In this document: positions 35,695-45,964 of the stretch, piece by piece
How the letters are laid out: the number at the start of each line of letters is the position of its first letter
How positions within the stretch are numbered: position 1 is the first letter of the stretch
Source of the DNA: Roseovarius sp. SCSIO 43702
GTDB lineage: Bacteria > Pseudomonadota > Alphaproteobacteria > Rhodobacterales > Rhodobacteraceae
Assembly (NCBI RefSeq): GCF_019599045.1
Contig: NZ_CP080623.1
Location: 1,014,501-1,078,500 of the forward strand
DNA length: 64,000 bases
Direction of reading: 5' to 3'
Position numbers and translations under genes: made by a program
The notes under the pieces: generated by a model
The model's input: only the letters and a program-made list of their open reading frames with translations
The model's database searches: none
Told to the model about the DNA's origin: nothing

Positions 35695-36597
35695 ATGAAA
35701 CTATCCGACAACCTGACCGGCGCGGTCTTCATGATGGTGGCCATGGCCGCCTTCACGGTGAACGACATGTTCATGAAGCTGATGAGCGGGTCGGTGCCGC
35801 TCATCCAGCTCATCTTCCTGCGGGGCATCCTGACGACGATCGCGGTTTCGGTCCTGGCCTGGCGGCTTGGGGCCTTCCGGGGACGGATCGCCGGCCGCGA
35901 CCGGCTGATCGTCGCGATCCGGACCGGGTCGGAGATCTGTGCGACCTATTTCTTCCTGACCGCGCTCACCCACATGCCGCTGGCCAACGTCACCGCCATT
36001 CTCCAGGCGCTCCCGCTTGCCATCGCGGTCGCGGCGGCGCTTTTCCTGGGCGAAGGGTTCGGGTGGAAGCGGCTCGTGGCCATCGTCGTCGGTTTCGTGG
36101 GTGTCCTGCTCATCGTGCGGCCCGGCGCGGAGGGGTTCAATGTCTACTCGCTTTACGGCCTTGTGGCCGTGGGTTTCGTCACGGTGCGCGATCTCAGCAC
36201 GCGGCGCCTGTCGCGCGAGACGTCCTCGATGCTGGTCACTTGGGTGACGGCGCTTTCGATCACCGTTGTCTACGGCCTTGCGTCGATCACGATCGACTGG
36301 GGCCCGATGGACGGCGGCGAACTGGTGCTGCTGGTGCTGGCGTCGAGCTCGATCATCGCGGGTTATCTCTTTTCGATCATGGTGATGCGAGTGGGCGAGA
36401 TCTCGTTCGTGGCGCCGTTTCGCTATACCGGGCTTGTCTGGGCGCTGGTGCTCGGGTGGTTCGCCTTCGGCGACTGGCCGAGCAACATCACGCTTCTGGG
36501 GGCCGCCATCGTTGCCGGGAGCGGCATCTTCACCATCATCCGCGAGGCACGGGAAGGTCGGCGCACACCGATGCAATATGGTCCGCGGATACGTTGA
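35695..36597 (+). CDS. DMT-superfamily (EamA) transporter
   Basis: A 300-residue inner-membrane permease with ten predicted helices in two EamA repeats (for example GAVFMMVAMAAFTVNDMFMK, PLAIAVAAALFLGEGF and a second-repeat APFRYTGLVWALVLGWFAFGDWP, all cited in part). It exports or imports small metabolites; the substrate is unknown. It starts 58 bp after the rpoC terminator. Its last 62 bases overlap, on the opposite strand, the end of the rhamnosyltransferase-like gene, so both tails are coding. Confidence 0.85.
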   Translation: MKLSDNLTGAVFMMVAMAAFTVNDMFMKLMSGSVPLIQLIFLRGILTTIAVSVLAWRLGAFRGRIAGRDRLIVAIRTGSEICATYFFLTALTHMPLANVTAILQALPLAIAVAAALFLGEGFGWKRLVAIVVGFVGVLLIVRPGAEGFNVYSLYGLVAVGFVTVRDLSTRRLSRETSSMLVTWVTALSITVVYGLASITIDWGPMDGGELVLLVLASSSIIAGYLFSIMVMRVGEISFVAPFRYTGLVWALVLGWFAFGDWPSNITLLGAAIVAGSGIFTIIREAREGRRTPMQYGPRIR

Positions 36598-37354
36598 AAC
36601 GCGCCTTGATGAGAGTTTTCTGATCCTCGTCCATCGGCGCGAGCCCCTTGGGCTGGAACTTGTCGCCTGAATCGTTGTCGTCGTGTTTCGAGCGCAGATA
36701 CATCGGCTCGGACGGCTGGATCACCATCGGCATCACCTGGTGGAGCCGGTGGTGGCCGAAATTCATGATGGTCTTGTCGTCGCCTGGCGGAAAGAGGACG
36801 GCGAGACCGCAGGACAGAAACGCGCCATATTCGGGCCGCACGAGCAGGGTGTCTTCCGCGAGGCTGACCGAGAAGCCGTTGTTGAACTCGTAGGCCATGC
36901 GCGGGTTTTCCTTGCGGAAACGCGCCGTGCGGCGGGCCGCGAAAAGCGACTTCTGGATGAAATCGACCCCGATCGCGTCGTCATCGTCGAGACGGAATTG
37001 CAGGGACTCGCCATCATGTCCGTCGAGCTCTTTCTGGATGGCCAGCTGGAGGGCGAGCCGGTGCTTGAGCGGCGGGGTCGGCACGATCCTGATCTGCGGG
37101 ACCGCGGCGGTCACGTCGTGGAGCCGGTCGAGCCAGCGTTTCGGCATCCGCTCGCCGATGATGACGAGGAGGGTGAAGTCCCCGTTGGTCTGAGCCACGA
37201 GCGACGGCAGGGTGAGTGCCTCGAAATGGCGGAAGCGAAGGGTCATCCGCGCATCGTCATAGAGATAGGCCTCGCGCTCTTCGAGCGTGTCGTGCATCCG
37301 GCGAAATCCGCCATGGGCGGGGTAGGAGAAACGGCAGACACCGATCACGCGCAT
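36536..37354 (-). CDS. putative rhamnosyltransferase-like glycosyltransferase, copy A
   Basis: A 272-residue protein of the putative rhamnosyl transferase family (GT-A-like). It starts MRVIGVCRFSYPA, has the acidic metal/sugar motif FRLDDDDAIG near residue 120, and ends with an HDDND segment. It probably moves a sugar onto an envelope glycan; acceptor and donor are unknown. It is a paralogue of the gene just upstream on the same strand, about 25 bp away. Its 3' end overlaps the DMT transporter gene antisense by 62 bp. Confidence 0.75.
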   Translation of the reverse strand: MRVIGVCRFSYPAHGGFRRMHDTLEEREAYLYDDARMTLRFRHFEALTLPSLVAQTNGDFTLLVIIGERMPKRWLDRLHDVTAAVPQIRIVPTPPLKHRLALQLAIQKELDGHDGESLQFRLDDDDAIGVDFIQKSLFAARRTARFRKENPRMAYEFNNGFSVSLAEDTLLVRPEYGAFLSCGLAVLFPPGDDKTIMNFGHHRLHQVMPMVIQPSEPMYLRSKHDDNDSGDKFQPKGLAPMDEDQKTLIKARFNVSADHIASVCADLPVPRG

Positions 37355-37378
37355 GGACGGGTTCCCCGTATTCCGGTT

Positions 37379-38200
37379 TCAGGCCGCATAGAGCGCGCGG
37401 ACCCGTGTTTCGTCGAGGCAGAAGACGCGCGAGAGATGCGCCGCGTCCTCGGCCGAGATCCGCGGCAGGCGCACGGGCTTGATCCCGTCCTTCTGGCGCG
37501 AGTCGTTGAAATCGTTATGGCCCCGGATGAACATGTCCTCGCCGGTGACGCTGAGGACAGGCATGATCCGCGCGAGCTTCGCATGGCTGAAATTCATGAT
37601 CCCGCGCGAGGCATGGGGCGAAACCGCAATGGCGAGCGCGGGGGTCCAGAGCGTTTCGATGCAGGGCCGGGCGCGGACGCCCCCGGCGTCGAGACGTGCG
37701 ATGAAACCCTGGTTGAAGTCGATGCCCGCGTAGCGGTTGTTGCGGATCACCCCGATCATGTCCTGCGCCGTTTCGCGCAGCCGCTCGACGAAGCGGATCG
37801 AGACGGCGTCGTCGTCGTCCATGCGGAATTGCAGAGAGGGAAGGCCGCGATCCTCGCGCAGCGCGTTCACGACCGCCTTCATCACCGGACGGTGCCGCCC
37901 CGGCTCGCGCGCGACAAGGACCGCCTGCGGCAGGTCGGCGAGGAGCGCCTCGAGCCGGGCGCGCAAATGGGGTGGGAAGGACGTGCCGATCACCACCGCC
38001 AGGGTGAAATCGGGGTCGGTCTGCGCCCTGAGCGGGGGCAGGGTCAGCGCCTCGAAGGTGCGAAACCGCTCTTCCATGCGGATCGGGTCGTAGAGGAAGG
38101 CCTCGCGGTCCTCGATCGTGTCGTGTTCGACCTGAAAGCCGCCGAGCGCGGGATAGGAAAATCGGCAGATGCCGATCACCTGCATGTCGCGACTGTTCAT
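37379..38200 (-). CDS. putative rhamnosyltransferase-like glycosyltransferase, copy B
   Basis: A 273-residue paralogue of the downstream gene, sharing the N-terminal IGICRFSYPALGGF, the block REAFLYDPIRMEERFRTFEALTLP (similar over its whole length) and the acidic motif FRMDDDDAVS. The two are clearly a tandem duplication that has diverged. The start at 38200 is uncertain; the ATG at 38185 would match the paralogue's N-terminus and is the alternative. It is divergent from the rpsL promoter region. Confidence 0.75.
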   Translation of the reverse strand: MNSRDMQVIGICRFSYPALGGFQVEHDTIEDREAFLYDPIRMEERFRTFEALTLPPLRAQTDPDFTLAVVIGTSFPPHLRARLEALLADLPQAVLVAREPGRHRPVMKAVVNALREDRGLPSLQFRMDDDDAVSIRFVERLRETAQDMIGVIRNNRYAGIDFNQGFIARLDAGGVRARPCIETLWTPALAIAVSPHASRGIMNFSHAKLARIMPVLSVTGEDMFIRGHNDFNDSRQKDGIKPVRLPRISAEDAAHLSRVFCLDETRVRALYAA

Positions 38201-38280
38201 CCTGCCACTGCTTTCCCGTCCTGCCCGTTGCGCATAGAATGGCACCGGCCGAGGGCGCAAGGCAAGGGCCGTGGCCGCTG

Positions 38281-38309
38281 TTGACAACCCTTCCGACTCC
38301 CCCTATACG
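38281..38309 (+). promoter_or_regulatory. str operon (rpsL) promoter
   Basis: TTGACA and TATACG are separated by 17 bp; the -35 is consensus. It is the strongest-looking promoter in the window, about 230 bp upstream of rpsL. Confidence 0.8.
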
Positions 38310-38506
38310 CGCCCCAATCCGGTGGGGGAGGTCGCTCCTTTCGCCGTAATCAAAATTCAAGTGGACAAGATCCGGGCAATTTTGTCGCCCCGATCCTCTG
38401 GGAACCCACCGCGTCGTTCACCTCGGAATGGGAACGATTGCGGTATTTGCGCTTTGCGGACGCGCGAGGTGCACGCCAGGAAGCCGCACGGGGCGCGCCT
38501 TGTGCA

Positions 38507-38518
38507 AACACATGTGTT
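38507..38518 (+). other. 12-bp palindrome in the rpsL leader
   Basis: AACACATGTGTT, 22 bases before the rpsL ATG. It could form an RNA hairpin hiding the ribosome site, or be a protein site. Confidence 0.35.
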
Positions 38519-38539
38519 GAAAGACGGGAAAGAGACCGA

Positions 38540-38911
38540 ATGCCAACGATCCAACAGCTGATCCGCAAGCCGCGGCAGCCCAAAGTCAAACGTTCGAAGT
38601 CGATGCACCTCGAGGGTTGTCCGCAGAAGCGCGGCGTCTGCACGCGCGTCTATACCACCACGCCGAAGAAGCCGAACTCGGCCATGCGGAAGGTCGCCAA
38701 GGTGCGCCTCACCAATGGTTACGAGGTCATCAGCTACATCCCCGGCGAGAGCCACAACCTTCAGGAGCACTCGGTGGTCCTGATCCGTGGTGGCCGGGTC
38801 AAGGACCTTCCCGGTGTCCGCTATCACATCCTGCGCGGTGTTCTGGATACCCAGGGTGTCAAGGATCGGAAGCAGCGCCGTTCGAAATACGGTGCCAAGC
38901 GTCCCAAGTGA
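38540..38911 (+). CDS. rpsL: 30S ribosomal protein S12
   Basis: A 123-residue S12 of the decoding centre. K43 in [11 protein letters not shown] and K88-D89 in GGRVKDLPG are unchanged, so the sequence is of the streptomycin-sensitive type; D89 is the usual methylthiolation site. It heads the rpsL-rpsG-fusA-tuf operon. Confidence 0.98.
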   Translation: MPTIQQLIRKPRQPKVKRSKSMHLEGCPQKRGVCTRVYTTTPKKPNSAMRKVAKVRLTNGYEVISYIPGESHNLQEHSVVLIRGGRVKDLPGVRYHILRGVLDTQGVKDRKQRRSKYGAKRPK

Positions 38912-38924
38912 TGCCGGTGGCATC

Positions 38925-38980
38925 ATCCCGGGCCTGAGCCGGGATCCCGAAGCCAATGAGGCCCCGGATCAGTTCCGGGG
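38925..38980. repeat. paired-hairpin intergenic repeat (rpsL-rpsG)
   Basis: ATCCCGG/CCGGGAT (38925-38945) and CCCCGGA/TCCGGGG (38962-38980), separated by 16 bp. The second stem with its ATCAG loop recurs at 45486-45504 and in the rpoA-rplQ gap in related form. Confidence 0.8.
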
Positions 38981-39011
38981 CGCGAAGAGAAGAAACGAAG
39001 GATTGACCTAG

Positions 39012-39482
39012 ATGTCTCGTCGTCACGCCGCCGAAAAGCGCGAAATCCTGCCCGATGCCAAGTTCGGCGACAGGGTTCTGAGCAAGTTCATGAACAACCT
39101 GATGATCGACGGCAAGAAGTCGGTCGCTGAGAAAATCGTCTACAACGCGCTCGATCGCGTCGAGGACAAGATCAAGCGCGCACCCGTCGAGGTGTTCCAC
39201 GAAGCGCTCGACAACATCAAGCCGTCGGTCGAGGTGCGGTCGCGCCGCGTCGGTGGTGCGACCTACCAGGTTCCCGTCGAGGTCCGCCCCGAGCGCCGCG
39301 AAGCCCTGGCGATCCGCTGGCTCATCAACGCGAGCCGCGCGCGCAACGAGAACACGATGGAAGAGCGCCTCGCCGGCGAGCTCCTGGACGCCGTGCAGTC
39401 GCGCGGCTCCGCCGTGAAGAAGCGCGAAGACACTCACAAGATGGCCGAAGCCAACAAGGCTTTCAGCCACTACCGCTGGTAA
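39012..39482 (+). CDS. rpsG: 30S ribosomal protein S7
   Basis: A 156-residue S7, the primary 3'-domain 16S rRNA binder near the E site. [15 protein letters not shown]-like DAKFGDRVL and [16 protein letters not shown] blocks are present and complete. It lies between rpsL and fusA; S7 is the usual translational repressor of this operon in bacteria. Confidence 0.98.
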   Translation: MSRRHAAEKREILPDAKFGDRVLSKFMNNLMIDGKKSVAEKIVYNALDRVEDKIKRAPVEVFHEALDNIKPSVEVRSRRVGGATYQVPVEVRPERREALAIRWLINASRARNENTMEERLAGELLDAVQSRGSAVKKREDTHKMAEANKAFSHYRW

Positions 39483-39503
39483 ACCCGGAGAGGCACGACA
39501 CTT

Positions 39504-41627
39504 ATGGCACGCGATTATCCGCTCGAGCGCTACCGCAACTTCGGCATCATGGCGCATATCGACGCTGGCAAGACGACGATGACCGAGCGCATCCTCTTCT
39601 ACACCGGCAAGAACCACAAGATGGGCGAAACCCACGAGGGCGCCTCCACCATGGACTGGATGGAGCAGGAAGCCGAACGCGGGATCACCATCACTTCGGC
39701 CGCGACGACGACTTTCTGGCAGCGCCAGGAAGACCCGACGCCCGAAGGCACGTCCGAAACCAAGACGCGCTTCAACATCATCGACACGCCCGGCCACGTG
39801 GACTTCACCATCGAGGTGGAGCGGTCGCTCGCGGTTCTCGACGGGGCCGTGGCCCTGCTCGACGGCAATGCCGGCGTTGAGCCGCAGACCGAGACGGTGT
39901 GGCGCCAGGCCGACCGCTACAAGGTTCCGCGCCTCGTTTTCGTCAACAAGATGGACAAGATCGGCGCCGACTTCTTCAACTGCGTGAAGATGGTCAAGGA
40001 GCGCACCGGCGGCCAGCCGCTTCCGATCGCGCTGCCGATCGGGGCCGAGGACAAGCTCGAAGGCATCATCGATCTCATCAAGATGGAAGAATGGGTCTGG
40101 ATCGGCGAGGATCTCGGTGCGTCGTGGGAACGCCGCCCGATCCGTGACGAGCTTCAGGACCAGGCGCAGGAATGGCGCGACAACCTGATCGAACTCGCGG
40201 TCGAGATGGACGATGACGCGATGGAAGCCTATCTCGAGGGCGAAGAGCCCGATGAGGCGACCCTGCGCAAGCTCATCCGCAAGGGCACCCTGTCGCTCAC
40301 CTTCTTCCCGATGCTCGCGGGCTCGGCCTTCAAGAACAAGGGTGTGCAGCCGCTCCTGAACGCCGTGGTGGACTTCCTGCCCGGACCGAAGGACGTGCCG
40401 GTGCTCAAGGGCTTCTCGCCCGACGACGAGACAGAGGAGCGCAACATCGAGCGTCCCGCCGATGACAGCGCGCCGTTCTCGGCGCTTGCGTTCAAGATCA
40501 TGAACGACCCGTTCGTGGGCTCGCTGACCTTCACCCGCATCTATTCGGGCGTTCTCAAGAAGGGCGACCAGATGCTGAACTCGACGAAGGGCAAACGTGA
40601 GCGCGTGGGCCGCATGATGCTCATGCACGCGATCGACCGCCAGGAGATCGAGGAAGCCTTCTCGGGCGACATCATCGCGCTCGCGGGTCTCAAGGACACC
40701 ACGACCGGGGACACGCTCTGCGATCCGCAGAAGCCCGTCGTCCTGGAAACCATGACCTTCCCCGACCCGGTGATCGAGATCGCGGTCGAGCCGAAGACGA
40801 AGAACGACCAGGAGAAGATGAGCCAGGGTCTCCAGCGTCTCGCGGCGGAGGATCCGTCCTTCCGCGTCGAAACCGACCTCGAGAGCGGCCAGACGATCAT
40901 GAAGGGCATGGGCGAGCTTCACCTCGACATTCTCGTCGATCGACTGAAACGCGAGTTCAAGGTCGAGGCCAATATCGGTGCGCCGCAGGTGGCCTACCGT
41001 GAGACCATCGGCCACGAGATCGAGCATACCTACACCCACAAGAAACAGTCGGGTGGGTCGGGTCAGTTCGCCGAGGTCAAGATGATCATCTCGCCGACCG
41101 AGCCGGGCGAGGGCTATTCCTTCGAGAGCCGCATTGTCGGCGGCTCGGTTCCGAAGGAATACATTCCCGGTGTCGAGAAGGGTATCGAGAGCGTCATGGA
41201 CAGCGGTCCGCTTGCCGGCTTCCCGGTGATCGACTTCAAGGTCGCGCTCGTCGACGGCAAGTTCCACGATGTCGACTCGTCGGTCATGGCCTTCGAGATC
41301 GCGGCGCGGATGTGCATGCGCGAAGGTCTTCGCAAGGCCGGCGCCAAGCTCCTGGAGCCGATCATGAAGGTCGAGGTGATCACGCCCGAGGAATACACGG
41401 GCAACATCATCGGCGATCTGACCTCGCGTCGCGGGCAGGTTTCGGGGCAGGAGCCGCGCGGCAACGCCATCGCGATCAGCGCCAACGTGCCGCTCGCCAA
41501 CATGTTCGGCTACATCAACACGCTGCGCTCGATGTCCTCGGGCCGTGCGCAGTTCACGATGCAGTTCTCGCATTACGATCCGGTACCGCAGAACATCTCG
41601 GAGGAGATCCAGGCGAAATACGCATAA
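39504..41627 (+). CDS. fusA: elongation factor G
   Basis: A 707-residue translocase GTPase. G1 is [10 protein letters not shown]3 is DTPGHVDF and G4 is NKMDKIGAD; switch and domain IV elements ([20 protein letters not shown]) are present. The length is normal and the gene is the third of the str operon, 21 bp after rpsG. Confidence 0.99.
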   Translation: MARDYPLERYRNFGIMAHIDAGKTTMTERILFYTGKNHKMGETHEGASTMDWMEQEAERGITITSAATTTFWQRQEDPTPEGTSETKTRFNIIDTPGHVDFTIEVERSLAVLDGAVALLDGNAGVEPQTETVWRQADRYKVPRLVFVNKMDKIGADFFNCVKMVKERTGGQPLPIALPIGAEDKLEGIIDLIKMEEWVWIGEDLGASWERRPIRDELQDQAQEWRDNLIELAVEMDDDAMEAYLEGEEPDEATLRKLIRKGTLSLTFFPMLAGSAFKNKGVQPLLNAVVDFLPGPKDVPVLKGFSPDDETEERNIERPADDSAPFSALAFKIMNDPFVGSLTFTRIYSGVLKKGDQMLNSTKGKRERVGRMMLMHAIDRQEIEEAFSGDIIALAGLKDTTTGDTLCDPQKPVVLETMTFPDPVIEIAVEPKTKNDQEKMSQGLQRLAAEDPSFRVETDLESGQTIMKGMGELHLDILVDRLKREFKVEANIGAPQVAYRETIGHEIEHTYTHKKQSGGSGQFAEVKMIISPTEPGEGYSFESRIVGGSVPKEYIPGVEKGIESVMDSGPLAGFPVIDFKVALVDGKFHDVDSSVMAFEIAARMCMREGLRKAGAKLLEPIMKVEVITPEEYTGNIIGDLTSRRGQVSGQEPRGNAIAISANVPLANMFGYINTLRSMSSGRAQFTMQFSHYDPVPQNISEEIQAKYA

Positions 41628-41631
41628 CCAC

Positions 41632-41718
41632 GGTGGGCAGGTTGCCCACCCTACCAACCTCGTAGGGTGGGCAGGTTGCCCACCCTACCAACCTCGTAGG
41701 GTGGGCGTTCCGCCCACC
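41632..41718. repeat. 34-bp tandem hairpin repeat between fusA and tuf2
   Basis: Two exact 34-bp units (41632-41665 and 41666-41699), each opening with the hairpin GGTGGGCA/TGCCCACC and ending with ACCTCGTAG, are followed by a third partial hairpin unit (41700-41718). The whole lies in the 117-bp gap inside the str operon. Confidence 0.9.
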
Positions 41719-41744
41719 GTTGTGAAAAAGCAAGGAGGCCAAAA

Positions 41745-42920
<1,176 letters not shown>

Positions 42921-43041
42921 GGGCGGCTTTGCGGGCGTCAGCCCGTGAAACGCCCGTGGGCGGCTTGGCCCAGGGTGGCTTCGCGCAGCGAAACGCCCGG
43001 GCCCGACCGCCCGTCTGCGTGGCAGGCGTGAGAGACGCGAA

Positions 43042-43068
43042 GGGCGCCCCGGACCGGGGCGCCCTTTG
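43042..43068 (+). terminator. rho-independent terminator of the str operon
   Basis: The same 11-bp GC stem and TTTG as after tuf1. It ends the str operon before the S10 promoter. Confidence 0.85.
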
Positions 43069-43176
43069 TGCGTGGAGAGACCGTTCGCAACAGCGGTCGG
43101 AAGGGGCCGCGACGCGGCGAGGTCCGGCGCAGGTCGAAAGAGATCGCGCGCCTGCATCATTCCGGTTTCCGCCCTC

Positions 43177-43205
43177 TTGCCAGCCCTCTCGAAACCGCCT
43201 ATACG
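43177..43205 (+). promoter_or_regulatory. S10 operon (rpsJ) promoter
   Basis: TTGCCA and TATACG are separated by 17 bp, about 120 bp before the rpsJ start. Confidence 0.75.
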
Positions 43206-43216
43206 AGCCCTCGCAG

Positions 43217-43243
43217 CCGGGCCGCGTGATTCACGCGGCCCGG
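43217..43243 (+). other. 13-bp leader hairpin before rpsJ
   Basis: CCGGGCCGCGTGA pairs with TCACGCGGCCCGG around a minimal loop, starting about 5 nt after the expected transcription start. No T run follows. Confidence 0.6.
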
Positions 43244-43323
43244 TGCATTATACGACGCGAAGAGGGTGCCGGATGAGCCGCCATCCTCCAATCCGATCGA
43301 AACCCCAGTCGAAGGGGACTGAC

Positions 43324-43638
43324 ATGGCCGTAGCCAGCCAGAACATCCGCATTCGCCTCAAGGCGTTTGACTACCGTGTTCTCGACACCTCCACCCAGGA
43401 AATCGTCAACACCGCCAAGCGCACCGGCGCCTCGGTTCGCGGGCCCATCCCGCTGCCGAACAAGATCGAGAAATTCACCGTTCTGCGTGGTCCCCACGTG
43501 AACAAGAAATCCCGCGACCAGTTCGAGATCCGCACGCACAAGCGCCTTCTCGACATCGTGGACCCGACCCCGCAGACCGTGGACGCGCTGATGAAGCTCG
43601 ACCTGGCCGCCGGCGTCGACGTGCAGATTTCGGTTTAA
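43324..43638 (+). CDS. rpsJ: 30S ribosomal protein S10 (NusE)
   Basis: A 104-residue S10, also the NusE antitermination partner of NusG and Nus[15 protein letters not shown], the [14 protein letters not shown] block and THKRLLDI are complete. The start at 43324 begins [10 protein letters not shown] after GAAGGGGA; the longer upstream frame is leader. It heads the S10 operon. Confidence 0.97.
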   Translation: MAVASQNIRIRLKAFDYRVLDTSTQEIVNTAKRTGASVRGPIPLPNKIEKFTVLRGPHVNKKSRDQFEIRTHKRLLDIVDPTPQTVDALMKLDLAAGVDVQISV

Positions 43639-43650
43639 GGAGGGCTACGC

Positions 43651-44517
43651 ATGTTGCGCTCTGGTGTAATCGCGAAGAAGGTCGGGATGACCCGGCTCTT
43701 CATGGAGGACGGGAAACAGATCCCCGTGACCGTCCTGCAACTGGACAACCTTCAGGTCGTCGCGCAGCGCACGGCCGAGGACCATGGGTATTCGGCCGTT
43801 CAGCTCGGCGCCGGCTCGATCAAGGCGAAGCGCGTCTCGAAGGCGATGCGCGGGCATTTCTCGGTCGCCAAGGTGGAGCCCAAGCGGAAGGTCGCGGAAT
43901 TCCGCGTCGATCCCGAGAACCTGATCAACGTGGGTGAGGAAATCACCGCGAACCATTACTTCGAGGGCCAGTTCGTCGACGTGAGCGGCACCTCGATCGG
44001 CAAGGGCTTCGCCGGTGCCATGAAGCGGCACAATTTCGGCGGCCTGCGCGCGTCGCACGGCGTGTCGATCAGCCACCGTTCGCACGGCTCGACGGGTCAG
44101 TGCCAGGATCCGGGCAAGGTCTTCAAGGGCAAGAAGATGGCCGGTCACATGGGCGCCGCTCGTGTCACCACGCAGAACCTTCAGGTCGTCAAAACCGACG
44201 CCGACCGTGGCCTGATCATGGTCAAGGGTGCCGTTCCCGGCTCCAAGGGTGGCTGGGTCACGGTGAAGGACGCGGTCAAGAAGCCGTTCCCCGAGAACGC
44301 GATCCTGCCCGCTGCCCTGAAATCGGATGCCGAAGCCGCCGCGAAGGCCGCCGAGGAAGCCGCGGCCGCAGCCGCCGCCGAGGCCGAGGCCGAAGCCAAG
44401 CGTCTCGCCGAGGAGCAGGCCGCCCAGGAAGCAGCCGAGCTGAAAGCCGCAGAAGCCGACATCGAGGCCGACAAGGCCGACGAGACCGGCGAAGAGAAAA
44501 AGGACGGTGAGGAATGA
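43651..44517 (+). CDS. rplC: 50S ribosomal protein L3 with long C-terminal tail
   Basis: A 288-residue L3 near the peptidyl-transferase centre. The core (1-224) is normal, with [16 protein letters not shown] and Gln150, the usual methylated glutamine. Residues 225-288 are an extra Ala/Glu/Lys-rich tail, probably a charged helix that turns acidic at the end (about EEKKDGEE). Ordinary L3 is about 210-230 residues. The tail uses the same base composition as the core. It overlaps rplD by ATGA. Confidence 0.95.
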   Translation: MLRSGVIAKKVGMTRLFMEDGKQIPVTVLQLDNLQVVAQRTAEDHGYSAVQLGAGSIKAKRVSKAMRGHFSVAKVEPKRKVAEFRVDPENLINVGEEITANHYFEGQFVDVSGTSIGKGFAGAMKRHNFGGLRASHGVSISHRSHGSTGQCQDPGKVFKGKKMAGHMGAARVTTQNLQVVKTDADRGLIMVKGAVPGSKGGWVTVKDAVKKPFPENAILPAALKSDAEAAAKAAEEAAAAAAAEAEAEAKRLAEEQAAQEAAELKAAEADIEADKADETGEEKKDGEE

Positions 44518-45131
44518 AACTCGACGTGATCAAACTGGACGGCAGCAAGGCCGGCTCGGTCGATCTTGGCGAAGACATCTTCGACCTCGATCCGCGTGCC
44601 GACATCCTGCACCGCGTTGTCCGCTGGCAGCGCAACAAGGCGCAGCAGGGCACCCACAAGGTCAAGACGCGCTCCGAGGTCAGCTATTCGACCAAGAAGA
44701 TCTATCGCCAGAAGGGCACCGGCGGCGCACGCCACGGCGCGCGCTCGGCTCCGATCTTCCGCAAGGGTGGCATCTACAAGGGCCCGGTTCCGCGCAGCCA
44801 CGCGCATGACCTGCCCAAGAAGGTGCGCGCGCTCGGCCTGAAACACGCGCTGAGCGCGAAGGCCAAGGCCGGTGAACTGGTCGTGATCGAATCGGCCGAG
44901 GCAGAAGGCAAGACCGGCGCCCTGGCCAAGCAGGTCCGCGACCTGGGCTGGAAACGCGCGCTGGTGATCGACGGGGCAGAGGTGAACGAAGGGTTCGCCA
45001 AGGCCGCGCGCAACATCGAGGGTCTCGATGTGCTGCCGTCGATCGGCGCAAACGTCTATGACATCCTCAAGCGCGACACGCTCGTGCTGACCAAGGCGGG
45101 TGTCGAAGCACTGGAGGCTCGTCTGAAATGA
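44514..45131 (+). CDS. rplD: 50S ribosomal protein L4
   Basis: A 205-residue L4 with the exit-tunnel loop around [20 protein letters not shown], where macrolide-resistance changes occur in other bacteria. In E. coli L4 also represses the S10 operon by attenuation. It overlaps both rplC and rplW by ATGA, so translation is tightly coupled. Confidence 0.98.
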   Translation: MKLDVIKLDGSKAGSVDLGEDIFDLDPRADILHRVVRWQRNKAQQGTHKVKTRSEVSYSTKKIYRQKGTGGARHGARSAPIFRKGGIYKGPVPRSHAHDLPKKVRALGLKHALSAKAKAGELVVIESAEAEGKTGALAKQVRDLGWKRALVIDGAEVNEGFAKAARNIEGLDVLPSIGANVYDILKRDTLVLTKAGVEALEARLK

Positions 45132-45424
45132 GTGCCAAAGCCGAACATTACGATGTGATCCGCAAGCCCGTGATCACCGAGAAGGCCACCATGGCGTCGG
45201 AGAACGGCGCGGTCGTCTTCGAGGTGTCGATGGACGCGGCCAAGCCCCAGATCAAGGAGGCCGTCGAGGCGCTCTTCGGTGTGAAGGTGAAGGCCGTGAA
45301 CACCTCGATCATGAAGGGCAAGGCCAAGCGCTTTCGCGGCCAGCCGGGCAAGCGCAAGGACGTCAAGAAGGCCTACGTGACGCTCGAAGAGGGCAACACG
45401 ATCGACGTGACGACAGGGCTTTAA
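45128..45424 (+). CDS. rplW: 50S ribosomal protein L23
   Basis: A 98-residue L23 at the tunnel exit, dock for trigger factor and [16 protein letters not shown] and [18 protein letters not shown] are intact. It is the last gene before a repeat element and a terminator, so the S10 operon pauses here. Confidence 0.97.
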   Translation: MSAKAEHYDVIRKPVITEKATMASENGAVVFEVSMDAAKPQIKEAVEALFGVKVKAVNTSIMKGKAKRFRGQPGKRKDVKKAYVTLEEGNTIDVTTGL

Positions 45425-45430
45425 GGGTCC

Positions 45431-45504
45431 GTCCCGGGCTTGACCCGGGACCTCGCGCCGCGTGGCGTGCTCTGACGTGACGAGGCCCCGGATCAGGTCC
45501 GGGG
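45431..45504. repeat. paired-hairpin intergenic repeat (after rplW)
   Basis: GTCCCGGG/CCCGGGAC with a CTTGA loop (45431-45451) and CCCCGGA/TCCGGGG (45486-45504). It shares the first stem wording with 59845-59865 and the second with 38962-38980. Confidence 0.8.
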
Positions 45505-45517
45505 CGGGAATTTCGGG

Positions 45518-45558
45518 AAACCCCGGCTGCGCGAGTGGTCGGGGTTTTTCCTTTTTTG
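45518..45558 (+). terminator. rho-independent terminator after rplW
   Basis: AAACCCCG/CGGGGTTT with a 14-nt loop, then TTCCTTTTTT. Confidence 0.75.
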
Positions 45559-45778
45559 CTATGTTCAAGCCGAATTGAAACTGGAGATATCACGTGTACT
45601 TTAAGGCGTTGCAGGCAAGCCTACTATAATCTCCTGTCCAGGGATGCATGGCACAGGCTAGGTCAATGCCATGATTTCCCGCCCGGCGTTGAGAGCTTTA
45701 CGCGGTGGTTCGCGGCGGAGCGGGGGAGCGATCCGCTCCGATCCATGGCCGCCCCGCTGCTTTTCGCACCTTACCCGC

Positions 45779-45807
45779 TTGACCCTCCGCACAGTCTTCA
45801 CTACACG
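45779..45807 (+). promoter_or_regulatory. internal rplB promoter
   Basis: TTGACC and TACACG are separated by 17 bp. It restarts transcription for rplB-rpsS-rplV-rpsC-rplP. Confidence 0.65.
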
Positions 45808-45820
45808 GACCCATCACGGC

Positions 45821-45845
45821 AGCCCCGGATTCGTCCGGGGCTTTG
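45821..45845 (+). terminator. hairpin/attenuator just after the rplB promoter
   Basis: AGCCCCGGA/TCCGGGGCT with a TTCG loop, then TTTGCC, only about 8-15 nt from the expected start of transcription. It could attenuate transcription or stabilise the RNA 5' end. Confidence 0.5.
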
Positions 45846-45964
45846 CCATTGTTCGCGAGAACGCTCGAACCGGGCACCTACGGGGGCCTATAACATCGCC
45901 GGGTCAACGCCCGGTCTACATAGCGGGGCCGCGGCCTCGCACTGCTAAACGGAAGACAGAAAGC

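Larger units (their letters stand above)
38201..38539 (+). promoter_or_regulatory. rpsL upstream and leader region
   Basis: There is no gene. It holds the rpsL promoter (38281-38309), a CCCC/GGGG hairpin just after it (38312-38327), a leader of about 220 nt, and a 12-bp palindrome (38507-38518) close to the rpsL start. Confidence 0.6.
45425..45964 (+). promoter_or_regulatory. rplW-rplB interval, 540 bp without a gene
   Basis: No gene is seen, only short frames without ribosome sites. In order it holds a paired-hairpin repeat (45431-45504), a terminator (45518-45558), an AT-rich patch with a TATAAT but no matching -35 (45560-45640), a CATGGCA/TGCCATG stem (45647-45673), a promoter (45779-45807), a TTCG-loop hairpin (45821-45845) and a 120-nt leader to rplB. 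Normally rplW and rplB are nearly adjacent. Confidence 0.7.

Noticed and set aside
38859..41657. A 932-codon open frame antisense to rpsG and fusA.
   Set aside because: Shadow of conserved plus-strand genes with the composition typical of antisense frames.
45560..45680. A possible small RNA or tRNA-like element in the AT-rich patch after rplW.
   Set aside because: The TATAAT has no -35 at proper spacing, and the CATGGCA stem does not make a cloverleaf or a known RNA.
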